Source: Diadophis punctatus similis
Taxonomy: Eukaryota; Chordata; Lepidosauria; Squamata; Dipsadidae
Assembly (NCBI GenBank): GCA_023053685.1
Contig: JALIGW010000005.1
Span: 55,285,242 to 55,349,241 of the forward strand
Length of the DNA stretch: 64,000 nucleotides
Reading direction: 5' to 3'
Of this stretch, positions 1-11,950 are shown piece by piece (position 1 is the stretch's first letter; each line of letters starts with the position of its first letter). Both the position numbers and the translations under genes were made by a program. Under the pieces are notes generated by a model that did not search any database, had not been told where the DNA came from, and worked only from the letters and a program-made list of their open reading frames with translations.

Positions 1-46
1 AATCTTCCACCTGGCCAGACTTAGGAAAAATAAATTTTTCATTTAG

Positions 47-298
47 TATATGCATGAACCGCGGTGGCGTAGTGGTTAGAGTGCAGTACTGCAGGCTACT
101 TCTGCTGATCACTGGCTGCCAGCAGTTTGGCAGATCGAATCTCACCAGGCTCAAGGTTGACTCAGCCTTCCATCCTTCTGAGGTGGGTAAAATGAGGACT
201 CAGATTGTTGGGGGCAGTATGCTGACTCTGTAAACCACTTAGAGAGGGCTGTAAAGCACTGTGAAGTGGTATATAAGTCTAAGTGCTATTGCTATTGC
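47..298 (+). mobile_element. tRNA-derived SINE (TGCTATT-tailed squamate family), copy 1
   Basis: The 5' part carries a tRNA-like A box (GGCGTAGTGGTTAGAG) and a B-box-like block (AGATCGAATCTC), both needed for internal RNA polymerase III transcription. The body ends in GTCTAAGTGCTATTGCTATT, the tail shared with the other copies at 5189, 7217, 36926 and 59334. A 9-bp direct repeat TTCATTTAG flanks it at 38-46 and 299-307, as expected for target-primed insertion. It is a non-coding retroposon that would depend on a LINE for mobility. The exact family name is not claimed. Confidence 0.85.
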
Positions 299-307
299 TT
301 CATTTAG

Positions 308-2730
308 ATTCTCACTTAGTGCATCTCCCCCAAGGAAATATTAGTGTTGAACCAGCACCCACACTACAGATGCCAAAGGCTACTTCTATCACTAAAAGGT
401 ATCTGGCAGAAAACTTCTGTTTTACAGATGCAGTGGTTTCCTGAGAAGGCAATCATCTTTCCTGAGGTCATCTTAGACAGAAAGATGAAATCATAGCTTT
501 ATTTGTACAGGCAGGTCTATATCTGCATCTTCATGCTTTAAAATCTGTCACTATAAAAAAAATGGGGGGGGGAGATTGGTGGTGATGTTAGTCAATGTTT
601 CCAGCCTTGGCAGTTTCCAACCTTGGTATATGGACTTGGTATATGCATTCCTAGAACTCTCATCTGTCTGTGGAAATCTGTGGGTTTGAAGTCCACACAC
701 TTGGAAACTGTATACCATTTGGGGAACAATGCTATAACTTTATGGAGCATCTGGGTATTGACCAGCCTTCTCTAAGAGTGTCAGTTTTCTTTATTTTTTT
801 CTCTCTCATAATTTCATGGGATATGTGATGGTGCTATTCTGTATTGGATTCCCAACAGGACCAGTTGGGGGAAGTTAAAGTTTATTTTTTTCCTTCTAGA
901 CAGATGCATACTGCAAATGTAATTTTGGAAGAATCCCTTGAAGGAGGTCACATGGCTGAAATAGAGTATTTTTATTCTTCAAGATTCCAACAATTTTAAT
1001 ATACAGTATATGCGTGCATTTTAATACTTCTAATGGGGTGTTATATGCTTCAGTGCTTAAAGATTCCAACAATTACTTTACAATACAGTTTTAAAGGCTG
1101 AAATTTTATTTATTATAAAAATGCAAGCAAATTTCAAAGCATTAAAAAGAAGCAACACTGCCTAAAAGCAGTGATTTAGGTTAAGCACTGGAAATTTAGA
1201 ACTAGTCACTATTTCTCAGCCTAATTGTCCTCAAAGAGACGTCGTGAAGATAAAATGGAGAGTCTATTCATGTCTGATTCTAGAAGGAATGTTTCATGTT
1301 TTCATTCTGAAAATCAAAAGACAGACTTTGAAGACAGAATGATCTCCCAAGGGCATCTGCAGAGAGAGAGAGAGAGTCAAAAAAGTCAAGATGGTGATAC
1401 ATGCATAAAAAGGGTAGGACTTTGGATGTACAGTCGCAGCCACCATTTTGATGTTTTTGATCGCCTTTTAGTTTCCCTCTGCATCTCTTCCTTCCATTCT
1501 TTCCCGCCAAGTCCAAGAGAAATTCATACACTTTCATTTCTGTTTGTAGTCCATTAGTTTTCAACCCCCATTCATAAATACGAACAATTGAAATGAAAAA
1601 TTGAATACAATATTAATTATTAATAACAGTATGGATGACTTTTTGTGTTTCTTCTCTCAAACTATTCTAGACTCTCTGGGCTTTAGTAGCACAACATTTT
1701 CCATTCAGATTTAACAATGATTGCAAGTTACTGGAGTCCCAGCCAGCCCTCCAAATTGGAAATGCATGGCCTTCCTGCCTCAAAATCAAGATAATCATAT
1801 TAAATAAGGACACGTGCCTTAAAAGAAACTTGGTTTGAAAGACTTTGCTACTGAAATGAATGGAATTCAATGAAACACTTATCCTATGTTTGTTCTAGGA
1901 GCTATAGGACACATGCGGTCATAGGCAACTTCTCTCATTCACAACAACAACCTAATAAGTAGATCAGTTTGTGGAAAACTGATTTGGCTCAAAGTTACCC
2001 AATAGTGAAAACCACACCACACAATGAAAGTTATTGAATTAACTCACATTCTATGCTTGCAGAATTGAACCATAAACTCGTTAGATTAATTCTCACAGCA
2101 TGCAAAATTATAAACATTTGTACCAAGTTTTATAAGTTCTGCAAATATTTCTGCTAGATATTTCACTGGACTGATTGAGTATATTTTGTTGACTCACTGT
2201 GAATCTCATGTTAGAGTCAGAATTTGAACTTCTTTGTCCTCAGATCCACATCAGAAGCACTGCAGTATACCAGTTCTCCGACTGATATGTCTAAACCAAA
2301 CTGGAGAAAAAGCACGAATCGCTGTGGGTAGTGATTAATGTGCTAGACTAAGACTACAAAGTCCAGATTCAAGTCTACCTTTAGGAAGAGAAAAAATATT
2401 CTGGACAATGATACATATAATGAATAAAGAGAAAGTCTTACTTTGGTACAGAGAGTGTTTGCTTATGGAGATTGTTCTGTAGAGAGTCACACGGGAAGCC
2501 CTGATCAGCATTTTGGTGGTGGCTGCCTTAGGAAATAGCTGTTGTGTTTGTGAGCTAACTAAGAGTCCATCTAGGATTCTGAAATTCCTAGCTTTTCTTC
2601 ATGGTTACTGAATGGATGGCTTCCATCAGATCATTGGAATTTTCTAACTGATTCCATTATGAAATGAAATTGTCTGAAAACATTCCAAAGAGATGGAATG
2701 CTTAGGTGGGGTTTCTATTCAGTATAGTTT
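308..2730. other. No recognisable gene or element
   Basis: AT-rich sequence with only short reading frames (up to about 110 codons) that lack any recognisable motif. A short GA run lies near 1361-1376. I see no splice-bounded exon and no repeat boundary I can support. Confidence 0.5.
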
Positions 2731-2738
2731 ATCTACAG

Positions 2739-2993
2739 CAGAGTTTCCCAACCTTTCTGGCTTTGTGGTCCAGCAGTGGGTGGGGGGGTTGATTCCGCGC
2801 ATGGGTGACTGACAAGCATGTGTGCATGTGCAGCTCCATTTGCACTAGTGGCATGCATTGCTCACACAAATGGAGTGCATGTGCATGAGCTCACCCGCTT
2901 CTCATCCACCTGGGGATGTGCGCACATGTGCATTCAGTTGCAAACAGCTCACTGCCGAGTAGTGGGCTGTGGCCCAGAGGTTGGGGATCCCTG
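2739..2993. mobile_element. Non-autonomous hAT element (family with CCCAACC ends)
   Basis: It begins CAGAGTTTCCCAACC and ends GGTTGGGGATCCCTG, which are imperfect terminal inverted repeats. A perfect 8-bp target duplication ATCTACAG lies at 2731-2738 and 2994-3001, the hallmark of hAT transposition. The 255-bp interior has no coding capacity and alternates GTGCATGTGC-like tracts. It would have been moved by a transposase supplied from elsewhere. Confidence 0.85.
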
Positions 2994-3001
2994 ATCTACA
3001 G

Positions 3002-3262
3002 GATGTAGGAGATGACCAGGCTGAGTCCAAGGGAGGAATCAAACACATCATATGTCAGGAGTCCCTGCATGCCCGCAAGAGATCTTAGTCCAGCGCACTT
3101 TGAATGCCTCTCTTATCTTCCGACCATTTCCCTTAACCACTAGTTGGTCAGATTCTTGTAAATAGCTTAAGCTTGCAATAAATCTTTATACTCATTTAAA
3201 CTGCCTGAATCTCCTGATTTCCTTGGTGCTTGACCCAGGAAGCTCTATACTAGAAGTATTTT
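3002..3262 (+). repeat. Possible solo-LTR fragment
   Basis: The segment resembles the R/U5 part of a retroviral-type LTR: a pyrimidine-rich block, then GCAATAAATC (polyadenylation signal at about 3177-3182), followed about 55 bases later by TTGGTGCTTGACCCAGG. The hAT element at 2739-2993 lies directly upstream. I see no matching second LTR, primer-binding site or polypurine tract nearby, so this is a tentative call and could be ordinary sequence. Confidence 0.25.
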
Positions 3263-4295
3263 TTATGCTTTTATAAAAGTAAAGTAAACCATAAACACTG
3301 CATAACTGGTACAAAAACTTAGCATGCATTCAAGCAGTCCTCAGATTATACACAAGCAATAATCATTTTCTCTCTGTTCTCCAATATCAATTTATATGCA
3401 CAAAAATAGGACTTCTAGGATCAGTCTAGATCGATCATAGGCTCAGGAACCTTGGACAAAGATACCGTTCAATCTCATTTTTTTCCTGCCAGATTTATTT
3501 AACTAGATTCTAGTTAAATAAAATGCCAAAGCCTTAATACAGAAAAAAAATGTCAATACTGCTGCTCAATAAGCATGGAAAAACACAGAGAGGGTATTTT
3601 AAACAAAAGTCTTAAGCTGAATTAACTGATATTCTATGTTTGTATATTTTACTGCACCATAAAATAACCAAAGGAGCAGAGTTTTTGCAACACACTAAGC
3701 CAAAATCCACACTCACACACCAAGGTTACCATTATTCAGGTTATCATATTGTGTGCATCTGGTAGCCCTTTAAGTGCCTTGGTTAAAAGTGTGGTGTGAA
3801 CGTGAAGATGTCTGTAAGTTATTCACTAGCATATTCTCAATTTTAGCAGCAGCCTGGGGGATACAAACTATCATAATGAAAAAAATGACATGTGCAACAT
3901 GCCTCACTATATAAACTCTGCCCTTTTATACTTGTGTTTTGGAATGTGAGTCAGAAGGTTTGAAGTGTGACATCATGATAGCGTCAATAGTAGCCTCTGC
4001 CCTGAGGTGGTATTTTCTCTTCCTGAGTGAAACTTAAGGCAGTAAACTTTATGCTGTGAGTGATTTAAACCTAGTCGTACCTCATTTCAGCATCAAAATG
4101 TGAATAAGCTACTTTGGAGAAGATATTGATGCATCAATAATTGTCAATTTAGAAAAAATTGGAGTAACAGAAATGTAATTTAATACTTCTAAAGCCCAGT
4201 ACACATTTTAATTCTATTCCCATTTATAATTTGCTAGGTCTGCAAATCAACCCAGAAATGAAAAACAAACAAACCATTCAGTTATGTATTTTTAC
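3263..4295. other. No recognisable gene or element
   Basis: AT-rich single-copy-looking sequence. I see no reading frame with a recognisable motif and no repeat boundary. Confidence 0.5.
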
Positions 4296-6002
4296 GTATT
4301 TTTATTTTATTTGTTTGTTTGTTTGTCAAATATGTACAAGATAGCAGGTATAGGTATAAACATAAACATAAGCAAAGTAAGTACAGATAAATGAGGACAA
4401 TAGGACAGTAAGATAGGGATGGTAGGCACAATGGTGCGCTGATGCATGCCCCTTACAGACCTCCTAGGAATGGGGTGAGGTTGACTGTAAACAGTCTAAG
4501 GTTAAAGTTTTGGGGGTTTGGGGAAGAAACTACAGAGTCAGGTAGTGCATTCCAGGCATTAATCACTCTGTTGCTGAAGTTGTATTTTCTGCAATTGAGT
4601 TTGGAGCAGTTTACATTAAGTTTGTATCTATTGTGTGCTCCTGCAGTTGAAGCTGAAATAGTCATTGACAGGTAGGACATTGTGGCAGATGATTTTATGA
4701 ACTACATTTAGATCAGATCGAAGGCGACGTAGTTCTAAATTGTCTAAGCCCAAAATTTCAGGTCTGGTGGAATAAGGTATTCTGTTGTGAGCAGAGGAAT
4801 GGAGGACTCTTCTCGTGAAATATTTCTGGACTCTCTCGATTGTATTAATGTCCGATATGCATTGTGGGTTCCAGACAGGTGAGCTGTATTCGAGAATTAG
4901 TCTAGCAAATGTTTTGTATGCTCTGGTTAGCAGTGTAATATTGCCAGAGAAGAAGGTATGCAAGATTAGATTCAACTCTTAGTGCCTTTTTGGCAATGTT
5001 GTTACAGTGGGCTCTGGCACTTAGGTCATTAGATATGAGTACTCCAAGGTCCTTGACAGAGTGAGGGTCGTCTACAAGGTCATGTCCTCAAAGCTTGTAT
5101 TTTGTGTTCTGATTCTTTTTGCCAATGTGTAAGACAGAGCATTTGTTGGTTGAGATTTGAAGTTGCCAGTTGTTTGACCATTCTGATAGCAATAGCAATA
5201 GCACTTAGACTTATATACCGCTTCATAGTGCTTTACAGCCCTCTCTAAGCGGTTTACAGAGTTCAGCATATTGCCACCAACAATCTGGGTCCTCATTTTA
5301 CCAACAACAGAAGGATAGAAGGCTGAGTCAACCTTGAGCTGGTGAGATTTGAACTGCTGAACTGCTGAACTGCAGTGCTGCATTTTTAACCACTGCGCCA
5401 CCTCGATACATGGTCAAGGTCTTTTTTGAAGGGTAGCAGCATTGTCGGTGGTGTTAAATAGTTTAACATCGTCAGCGAAGAGAACACAGTTGCTTATAAC
5501 ATGATCGCAAAGTTGTTTATGTAAAGTATGAAGAGTGTTGGTCCTAGAATGCTGCCTTGAGGGACACCACTGTTGACAGGACACACTGTTGATAGGGCAC
5601 TTCCTATTTTAACCACTTGTTGTCTGTTTGACAGGAACACAGTTATCCAATCATGTAGGGATCCAGAGATGCCATAAGATTTTAGTTTCAGAAGTAGTTT
5701 GTCATGTACCACTGAATCAAAGGCTTTACAAAAGTCTATGTAAATTGCGTCTATTGTTTTATTCTGATCGAGTTGTGTAGTCCATATGTTTTTGCAATGT
5801 AAGACTTGCAGATTACAGGATTTTTTTTCTGAAACCAAATTGTTTGTTAGAGAGTAGGTTGTTAATTTCTAAGTGGAGGGTAATGGATTGGTTTCTGATT
5901 GATTCCATGACTTTGCAGGACGCAACCCAAAGAGATTGGTCTGTAATTTTCAATGTTACTTGGATCTCCTTTTTTGAAGATAGGGATGACTGTAACCTCA
6001 CT
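4296..6002 (-). mobile_element. L2/CR1-group LINE, 5'-truncated RT region and 3' end
   Basis: Read on the minus strand, the frames give a non-LTR reverse transcriptase in pieces: an FKKGDP...NYRPIS block, then IDFCKAFDSVVHDKLL (RT motif A region), SGVPQGSILGPTLFILYINNF (motif B region), and C-terminal IERVQKYFTRRVLHSS. Frameshifts and stops break it, so it is a dead copy. The 3' end runs to an (AAAC)n/(AAAT)n tail near 4300-4325. A SINE (5189-5404) interrupts it. The truncation point near 6002 abuts a 21-bp tandem duplication of GATGACTGTAACCTCAC at 5986-6023. The same family is present on the plus strand at 42895-45612 and at about 35130-35735. Confidence 0.85.
5189..5404 (-). mobile_element. 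tRNA-derived SINE nested in the L2-like LINE
   Basis: Same family as the copy at 47-298, here on the minus strand: the tRNA-like head (GGTGGCGCAGTGGTTA) is at the high-coordinate end and the TGCTATTGCTATT tail at the low end. A short duplication GATA (5185-5188 and 5405-5408) flanks it. Comparison with the uninterrupted LINE copy near 44450 shows that LINE sequence resumes directly on the other side, so this is a clean insertion. Confidence 0.85.
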
Positions 6003-6023
6003 ATATGATGACTGTAACCTCAC

Positions 6024-7208
6024 AAGTTTAAACAAATCAAAACACAATCATTCTCTTTCAAATTTTGACTTTTCTGAATTTCATAATACAATTTGTAAAT
6101 TTAAAAAAGAATGTGTATTATGGGAAAATTTTGCAATAAAACTCTGTGTAGGTTACAGAAAATTGCATGCCAAACAAGTCTTCCACAAAATTGAAAATGA
6201 AATGCAGTTGGAAAAATGTGCAGAAGCTAATAAAAAGAAGGTCTGTAAGAAGCTAAAATTACAGATTTTTAAAAAATGAGAAACTTAAACAATGTCTGAT
6301 TTTGCATAGAAAGAAACAATAGATAAAGTAAACATAAATAGGTTTATGTTGCAAAATAATTCAGCATTACCATATTGATATGTTTAGATACCTATCCTTG
6401 CTCACCTGGACTTTGTTCAGTGGTAAATCAAGGATTAGGGCACTGACTGAAATCTCACCATTAAAAACGGTGAGATTTATTTCTGAGTTGTAGTGAGAGT
6501 GAAAGTCTCAAGCTGCACATTACTGACCAGATTTCTAGGGCTATTTAGCGCTTGTGCTCTCAAGAAATAATGGCTCATCAGACAAAGTAAGTGATCCATC
6601 AGTATCATTTGCTGAGTGCTTCCAACTTATGTTTTAAAAGGGTGGGAAAGAAAAGAAAATGTCATGGATAAATGTTCTGGTTAGAAAATATTTGAAGTAA
6701 TATTCATTATAGAACTCAAGAAACAAACAGATATATCATGCAATATGCACATGAGAGAAAGAGAATGCCAGGGGGTATCAATGATTTTCACCAGCGTCAC
6801 CAACCAAGGCATTTTTTAAAAATGTTACATTTATAAAGTGTTTTTGTTACATTTATAAAGTGTTTTTTGTTTAAAAGAATACATAGCAAAGCATCTGGAT
6901 TATTCTAAATTAGTCTACTTCAAAGTTAAGGGCCCCTCAAGATAACCTCATCCATATGTTTTCATAGCAACAATATGCCCTTGATTTCTTTTGGAAGACA
7001 TACATACAGTATATAGGTACACACCCATTCACCCACCCATTCAGTATATATGTATACATCCATTTCCAATCCAGTTTGCTGAGCTTTTCTTGAAGTTAGC
7101 TTCTGAAATATCCTTAGAAAACCATTCAGATATTTTAATTAGGAGTCTGGCACCAGGCAAAGGATGGGACTTGATGGACTCTGTTTCCAAGTGTATGATT
7201 TCCAAGTG
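6024..7208. other. No recognisable gene or element
   Basis: AT-rich. An inverted repeat around 6450-6480 (AAATCTCACC... and ...GGTGAGATTT) could form a small hairpin. The 108-codon frame at 5953-6279 begins inside the LINE and has no recognisable domain. Confidence 0.45.
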
Positions 7209-7216
7209 TATGATAC

Positions 7217-7442
7217 AAGAGCCAAGGTGGTGCAGTGGTTAAATGCAGCACTGCAGGCTACTGCTAGTTCAGCAGTTCCGCTGTTCAAATCTCACTGGCT
7301 CAAGGTTGACTGAGCCTTCCATCCTTCTGAGGTGGGTAAAATGAGGACCCAGATTGTTGGGGGCAATATGCTGAACTCTGTAAACCACTTAGAGAGGGCT
7401 GTAAAGCACTATGAAGCAGTATATAAGTCTAAGTGCTATTGC
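7217..7442 (+). mobile_element. tRNA-derived SINE, copy on the plus strand
   Basis: It contains AAGGTGGTGCAGTGGTTAAA (A box) and the shared body ending AAGTGCTATTGC. It is flanked by an 8-bp direct repeat TATGATAC at 7209-7216 and 7443-7450. The head has a small deletion relative to the copy at 47-298. Confidence 0.85.
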
Positions 7443-7824
7443 TATGATACTGTGATTCAGCACTTCTATTAATCGAATTCAATCCTGTTTATCTTTCTTG
7501 CGATTAGCCAAGGTTGCCTAGGTACAGTCACTATGTACTGCAGTGCAGTGTTTTAGTACAATTCTATAGAAGCCAGACACTTTACCAGAATAATTTTAAA
7601 AATGAAGCAGAATAATAAAGGTGCCAACTTTTCAATAAATTGAAGCAGTTTTGTGTCTCCAGCAGCTGCTTAATGTATTAGCATATATTAGTGGTGATCT
7701 TTAAGAGGTTAACCTGCTGAGTTTTTTTTAAAAGGAGAAATAATCCTGACTTCTTTTTTCTTAAGATTAGCAACCTTTCCTTACAGCGCATTTCTGGTGT
7801 TTGTGAAATCATGATAGGATAAAA

Positions 7825-8275
7825 CACACTTTGGAGTCCTTGATGCTCTCTGAGCTTGGTTGTTTGCATGAAGATGTTTTGCTACCCAACTAGATAACAT
7901 TATCAGTGCTTCAGAATAACAGAGTTGGAAGGGAAAGTCTTCTAGTTCAACCCCCTGCTCAAGTGGGAAATCCTATCCTATTTCAGACAAATGGCTGTCC
8001 AGTGCTAGTGAATGTGAAGTTTGCTCCCTGTTTATATACAGTAGTTTTCCCTTCCAGTTTTTCCCTTGATTAGAGTATTCTTTTCTGCTTATTTGTCTGG
8101 TGTTAATCCCTGCTTATCTGGGTGTTGGTTGCTAGAAAGGATGGCCTTTTGTTTCCTTAGCTTTTTATTATGTCTTTTGAATGGTGTGTAAATGTGGTTT
8201 ATTTCTATGTGGTCACATTTTATGAGGAACCCGATAGACTGGTTTGGTTAATTTCCTTTTATTTATTAAATTAGG
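7825..8275 (-). mobile_element. Penelope-like element 3' region
   Basis: On the minus strand the segment includes the block running from GTTACCTAGTT-like sequence to AACCAAGCTCAGAGAGCATC, which I associate with squamate Penelope-like (GIY-YIG) retroelements. The same block recurs at 35035-36130 (minus) and 41300-41395 (plus). No RT or endonuclease domain is readable here. A CR1 3' end (7911-7999) is inserted into it. The class assignment is from memory of similar repeats. Confidence 0.5.
7911..7999 (-). mobile_element. CR1 LINE 3'-end fragment
   Basis: Minus-strand sequence with the CR1 3'-UTR signature (CATTTGTCTGAAAT ... GGGGGTTGAACTAGAAGAC ... TCCAACTCTGTTATTCTGA), closely matching the 3' ends of the CR1 copies at 24612 and 30540. 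It is flanked by a 7-bp repeat CAGTGCT at 7904-7910 and 8000-8006, so it is an extremely 5'-truncated insertion. Confidence 0.75.
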
Positions 8276-8353
8276 GCAAACATGTTTTTTAATCTTAAAA
8301 ACCACTCCTTTTGCTATTAGTTCAATATATGCTTTATTTATCTGTCATCTTCC

Positions 8354-8720
8354 TAAAGGTAGTCTTTGCTTAATGATAAATAACTGAGCCTGGAATTTCC
8401 ATTGCTAAATGAAATTGTCATAAACCAATGTCATGTGACCACACCGCTTAGCAATGGCAGTTCCAGCAGTCCTTGGTTACATTTGTTAAGCAAATCACCA
8501 GACATTATTAAGCAAGAATCTCACATAACTGCACTTTTTGATTTTTGGCTAGCTTCCCCATTGACTTTGCTTGTGGGAAGCCCACAGGAAATGTTGCAAA
8601 TCATGACCATGTGACTATGGGTTGTTATGACAGTCAGGATGGGTTGTAGATATCACTCATTCTGGGCTGTTGTGCGTTCAAATGGCTGCTAAATGAGTGG
8701 TCATTATTTGCCATGAATGT
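8354..8720. repeat. Interspersed repeat, putative DNA-transposon derivative
   Basis: It starts with GGTAGTCTTTGCTTAATG and contains the phrases CCATTGACTTTGCTTGTGG and CATGACCATGTGACTATGGG. These also occur in the repeat at 48163-48525 (GGTAGTCTTTGAC...). The two are related in style but are not the same subfamily. No clear terminal inverted repeats or target duplication are visible here. Confidence 0.45.
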
Positions 8721-8778
8721 AATAATCGTTAATGTTCACCAATAATTGTTATGTTGTGAGGCGGTATATAAATCTCAC

Positions 8779-8782
8779 AAAA

Positions 8783-8869
<87 letters not shown>

Positions 8870-8871
8870 AT
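8779..8871. repeat. (AAAT)n microsatellite
   Basis: About 23 copies of AAAT directly follow GCGGTATATAAATCTCAC, which resembles a LINE/SINE 3' tail. The array probably grew from that tail. Confidence 0.95.
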
Positions 8872-9060
8872 TATACACTTTTTCACCTTTCCCAAACCAT
8901 CATAAACCAGTGTTGCTGAATTAAAAGTTAGTATGATACATTAGATGGGTCAATATACTGTATATATCAGAGAATTCCTTTTTTTACTGCCAAGAATTCA
9001 CTAGGTGACATTCAATACTATCTTTTAGCTTCACGTTTATTTGCAGGAATGCCCTTGAGT

Positions 9061-9684
9061 CAGTGGTGGGTTCCTACCGGTGCAGTCCACTCTATAGCAC
9101 CGGTAGCAGCCCGCTGGTGATGTCACAGTACCGGTGCAGTCAGTTGCCGGTGCCTGGGCGCCGCCATTTTTTTCATTTTTTTTAAAAAAAAATTCTTCTG
9201 CGCATGCCCAGAAGCCGAGCTTCAGGCACTGCACATGCACTGCCTTCCTACCCCACAGTGAGTCCAAGCAGAGGAGGATGGCTGAGGAGCGCGTGAGACG
9301 CTGAAAGAATGGGCGGCAGGAGTCCATTCCCCTCCCTTCAGCAGTCCGAGAAGCCACGAACGCGCGGTGATGATCCTAGGCATTTTCACACGTTTGAGGC
9401 TTCTCAAGCTGCTGAGGGGAGGGGGAACGGGCGGCAGAAGCCTAGGATCATCGAATGGGGAGAAGCATTCAGGCCGGATGGAGCCTCCTAGAAGAACCGC
9501 TGCTGTGGTCTTGCTGTTCCCGCTGCGGGGGGCTGCGTTGTGGGTGGGCAATGCCGCCCTGCTTTTCCAGCTGCTGCCAAGCTCCCGAGGCCCACGCCCA
9601 CCCAGTCACATGGCTGGCAAGCCACACCCACAAAATAAGCCACGCCCACAGAGTGGTAGTAAAAAAATTAGGAACCCGCCCCTG
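9061..9684 (+). mobile_element. Non-autonomous hAT element, GGGTGGGTTCC family, 624-bp copy
   Basis: Ends are CAGTGGTGGGTTCC and GGAACCCGCCCCTG. A perfect 8-bp duplication CCTTGAGT flanks it at 9053-9060 and 9685-9692. This is the longest copy of the family here and is GC- and CpG-rich inside, with TTCTGCGCATGCCCAGAAGCC and CATGGCTGGCAAGCC blocks shared with the copies at 29531, 37847 and 45223. The overlapping open frames of about 100 codons on both strands have no transposase motif and are by-products of the GC content. Confidence 0.9.
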
Positions 9685-9692
9685 CCTTGAGT

Positions 9693-11449
9693 CCTATGAA
9701 GGCCCCATGGAGATGGTAGAGAACATTCAGGGATGTTTATATTTTGGTAAATAGTTTTTTATAATTAGTCTTGAGACACCCATTTTATGAATAGACAACT
9801 CTCTAAAAGTAGCTATTTTGCGAGTGTGCTCTTAATATTCAAAAATGTGAATCCAACATTTTGCCTAACCCCAGATTGTGGCCTCATTATTCTTATAAAA
9901 GTATGAGCCAAGGGCCATACAGGTGAAGGATGATACGTCCATTACATCCAGAAGGAACAAGTTTTTAAAAAACTGCTTTACAAAGTAACCTCTCTCAATT
10001 ATTTTAAATGCTGAGAAGCCAGACATGTATTCATTATTGTGAGCCACAAAGAGTTGTTTAGAATGGGCAGTTATATAAATCTTATAAGTAAGTAAATAAG
10101 TAATCTGAAACCCTCAGTTTCCTAATGGAATCCACATATTCTGCCCTATAATTCTTTCTTGGATGTCCAAGCATCAAATAAGATTTTCACCTGCTGAACT
10201 CTAACTGGTCATTTACAGGTCCTCAGTGGTTTCTTTACAACATTATCACAGTTCCTTATAACTGTTACACATATGTGTAGGTATGGATATGCTACAGTTT
10301 CAGTTAATGATACAAGCATAACAGTAGTGTTGTCTGTTGTGTGGCTTTCATTTTCTCTTTGGGGACCTAACAATAGTGTGACACTGCCCCAGTCTCTTTG
10401 CTTCTTATGGTGATCCACCCTCATCACTGTCTGCAATTGAATATTACAACTGATGTCACTTAGCACATCACTATCATATTTTCATTGGTGGGACAATTTT
10501 ATCTCACCACACTTTTTTGCTTGTGCCTAAATCAGATGATTGCTTTCACACATGGTTAGGCAGACAATCTGTATGCTGATCACCATAGAAACCTGCAGAT
10601 ATAATGTGGAAACAGTATGACCAAGCAATGTGCCTGTGAGCTGGCAGCGGGAAGTGAAAATATGGGATGGAGGAAGTGCTTGAAAAATGGCTTATTTCTC
10701 TTTGTTCCTTATTATGCTTAACCCTGCCCTTCCTCAGTTACCTCTTCAGTAGGTAAAGATCAGACCCTTCTTTGAAATCAGAAAGTATTCCTCCTTTTCT
10801 TGTTAAATCGCAGTAAAGCAATCCCATTCTTTTTCAAGGCTGGGTTTACTAATAGTCCACTTGTCCTTTCCTGAACAAAATTATAGTGGTAATGCTTTGC
10901 TGATGTACCATAATCATCATGCTGCATTTTGTTCTCGTTGTTTGTCAGTGTTCATAAAATGGATTCATATATTACAATTGTCTTAATTATGCTTTTGAGT
11001 TGATCTTCTGTAATTTCTTCTCATAAGTACCATCATTTCCTTCTGTGCATTATTGCAGTTTGTGTCTGCACTTGTTTTGAATCTAATGATCTTCCTCTGC
11101 AGTCATGGTGATATTTGGAAGAATGTTTTTTTTTTTATTTTGCCTACAAATACAGAGTTATTCTTAGACAGTATCATGATTTGACTACCAATATTCTTGA
11201 AGACCATTTCATGCTTTTTATAGAATTGCCCTGTTAAATTAAACAGTTCCTAGCTAAAACCACCTACCTGCATGATCCGTGAACTATGGCCCATTCTGGA
11301 CAATCAGATATCTCTTTCACAAGCCTTGAACTTCACTTGCTTAGAAACAGATGGCCAAGGTAAAAGAACTGCATGAACAACAGGCTAGGAGAGAATATGA
11401 TATTGAGATGAAGACATTACTGCAAGCCTAGCTGCAAACTCTTCTACCC
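9693..11449. other. No recognisable gene; one LINE-tail-like scrap
   Basis: Near 10045-10105 the phrase GGCAGTTATATAAATCTTATAAGTAAGTAAATAAG looks like a degraded LINE or SINE 3' tail. The remainder is AT-rich with no supported feature. Confidence 0.45.
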
Positions 11450-11930
11450 AGCTTATTTATTTATTTATTTGGAAAATTTATATGGCTGCCCAATTTTACT
11501 AACAATAATTCTGGCTGGTTTTGAGAATTAAAACCCCAATACAAAACCCAATAAATCTCCACCTTTCTGTGACAACAATCAAAGCACTTTGATATCACTC
11601 TGAGGTCCCCAGGTTTGCTGACAAAGTCATGCCTTCAGGGCCTTTTGAAAGGGTGCCATGGTGGGGGCTAATCTTATCTCTGCAGAGATGATGTTCCACA
11701 GAGAAGGAGCTACCACGGAGAAGCCCCTTCTTCTTGTTTCCACTAGATGAACCTCCTTAATAGAGGGAAACTGTCACATACCTTGTCTCCCCACTCTGGT
11801 GGCTGGATAAATGTAACAGGGCAAGGACGGTCCTTTGAATGACACCAAGCCACATGGCTTTAAAGGTAACAACCAGCACCTTATATTGGACCTGGAAGCA
11901 AATTGGCAGCTCCCACAGGAGAGATGACAT
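11450..11930 (-). mobile_element. Degraded LINE C-terminus and 3' tail
   Basis: Read on the minus strand, fragments such as KVLVVTFKAMWLG and GSSFSVEHHL resemble the C-terminal part of L2/CR1-type LINE proteins (a TYKAL block, then a LWNxLP block). The low-coordinate end is an (AAAT)n tail after a GGCAGCCATATAAATTT phrase. Stops and frameshifts are frequent. The clade is uncertain. Confidence 0.45.
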
Positions 11931-11950
11931 GTATGCAAATCTTGTAGAAA

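Noticed and set aside
47..298. tRNA gene candidate from A-box and B-box motifs
   Set aside because: The head is followed by a shared body and LINE-like tail with a target duplication and occurs in several copies, so it is a SINE. The same applies to 15192-15536.
9037..9754. Four overlapping frames of about 100 codons on both strands
   Set aside because: All fall within the GC-rich hAT element at 9061-9684, which has no coding similarity.
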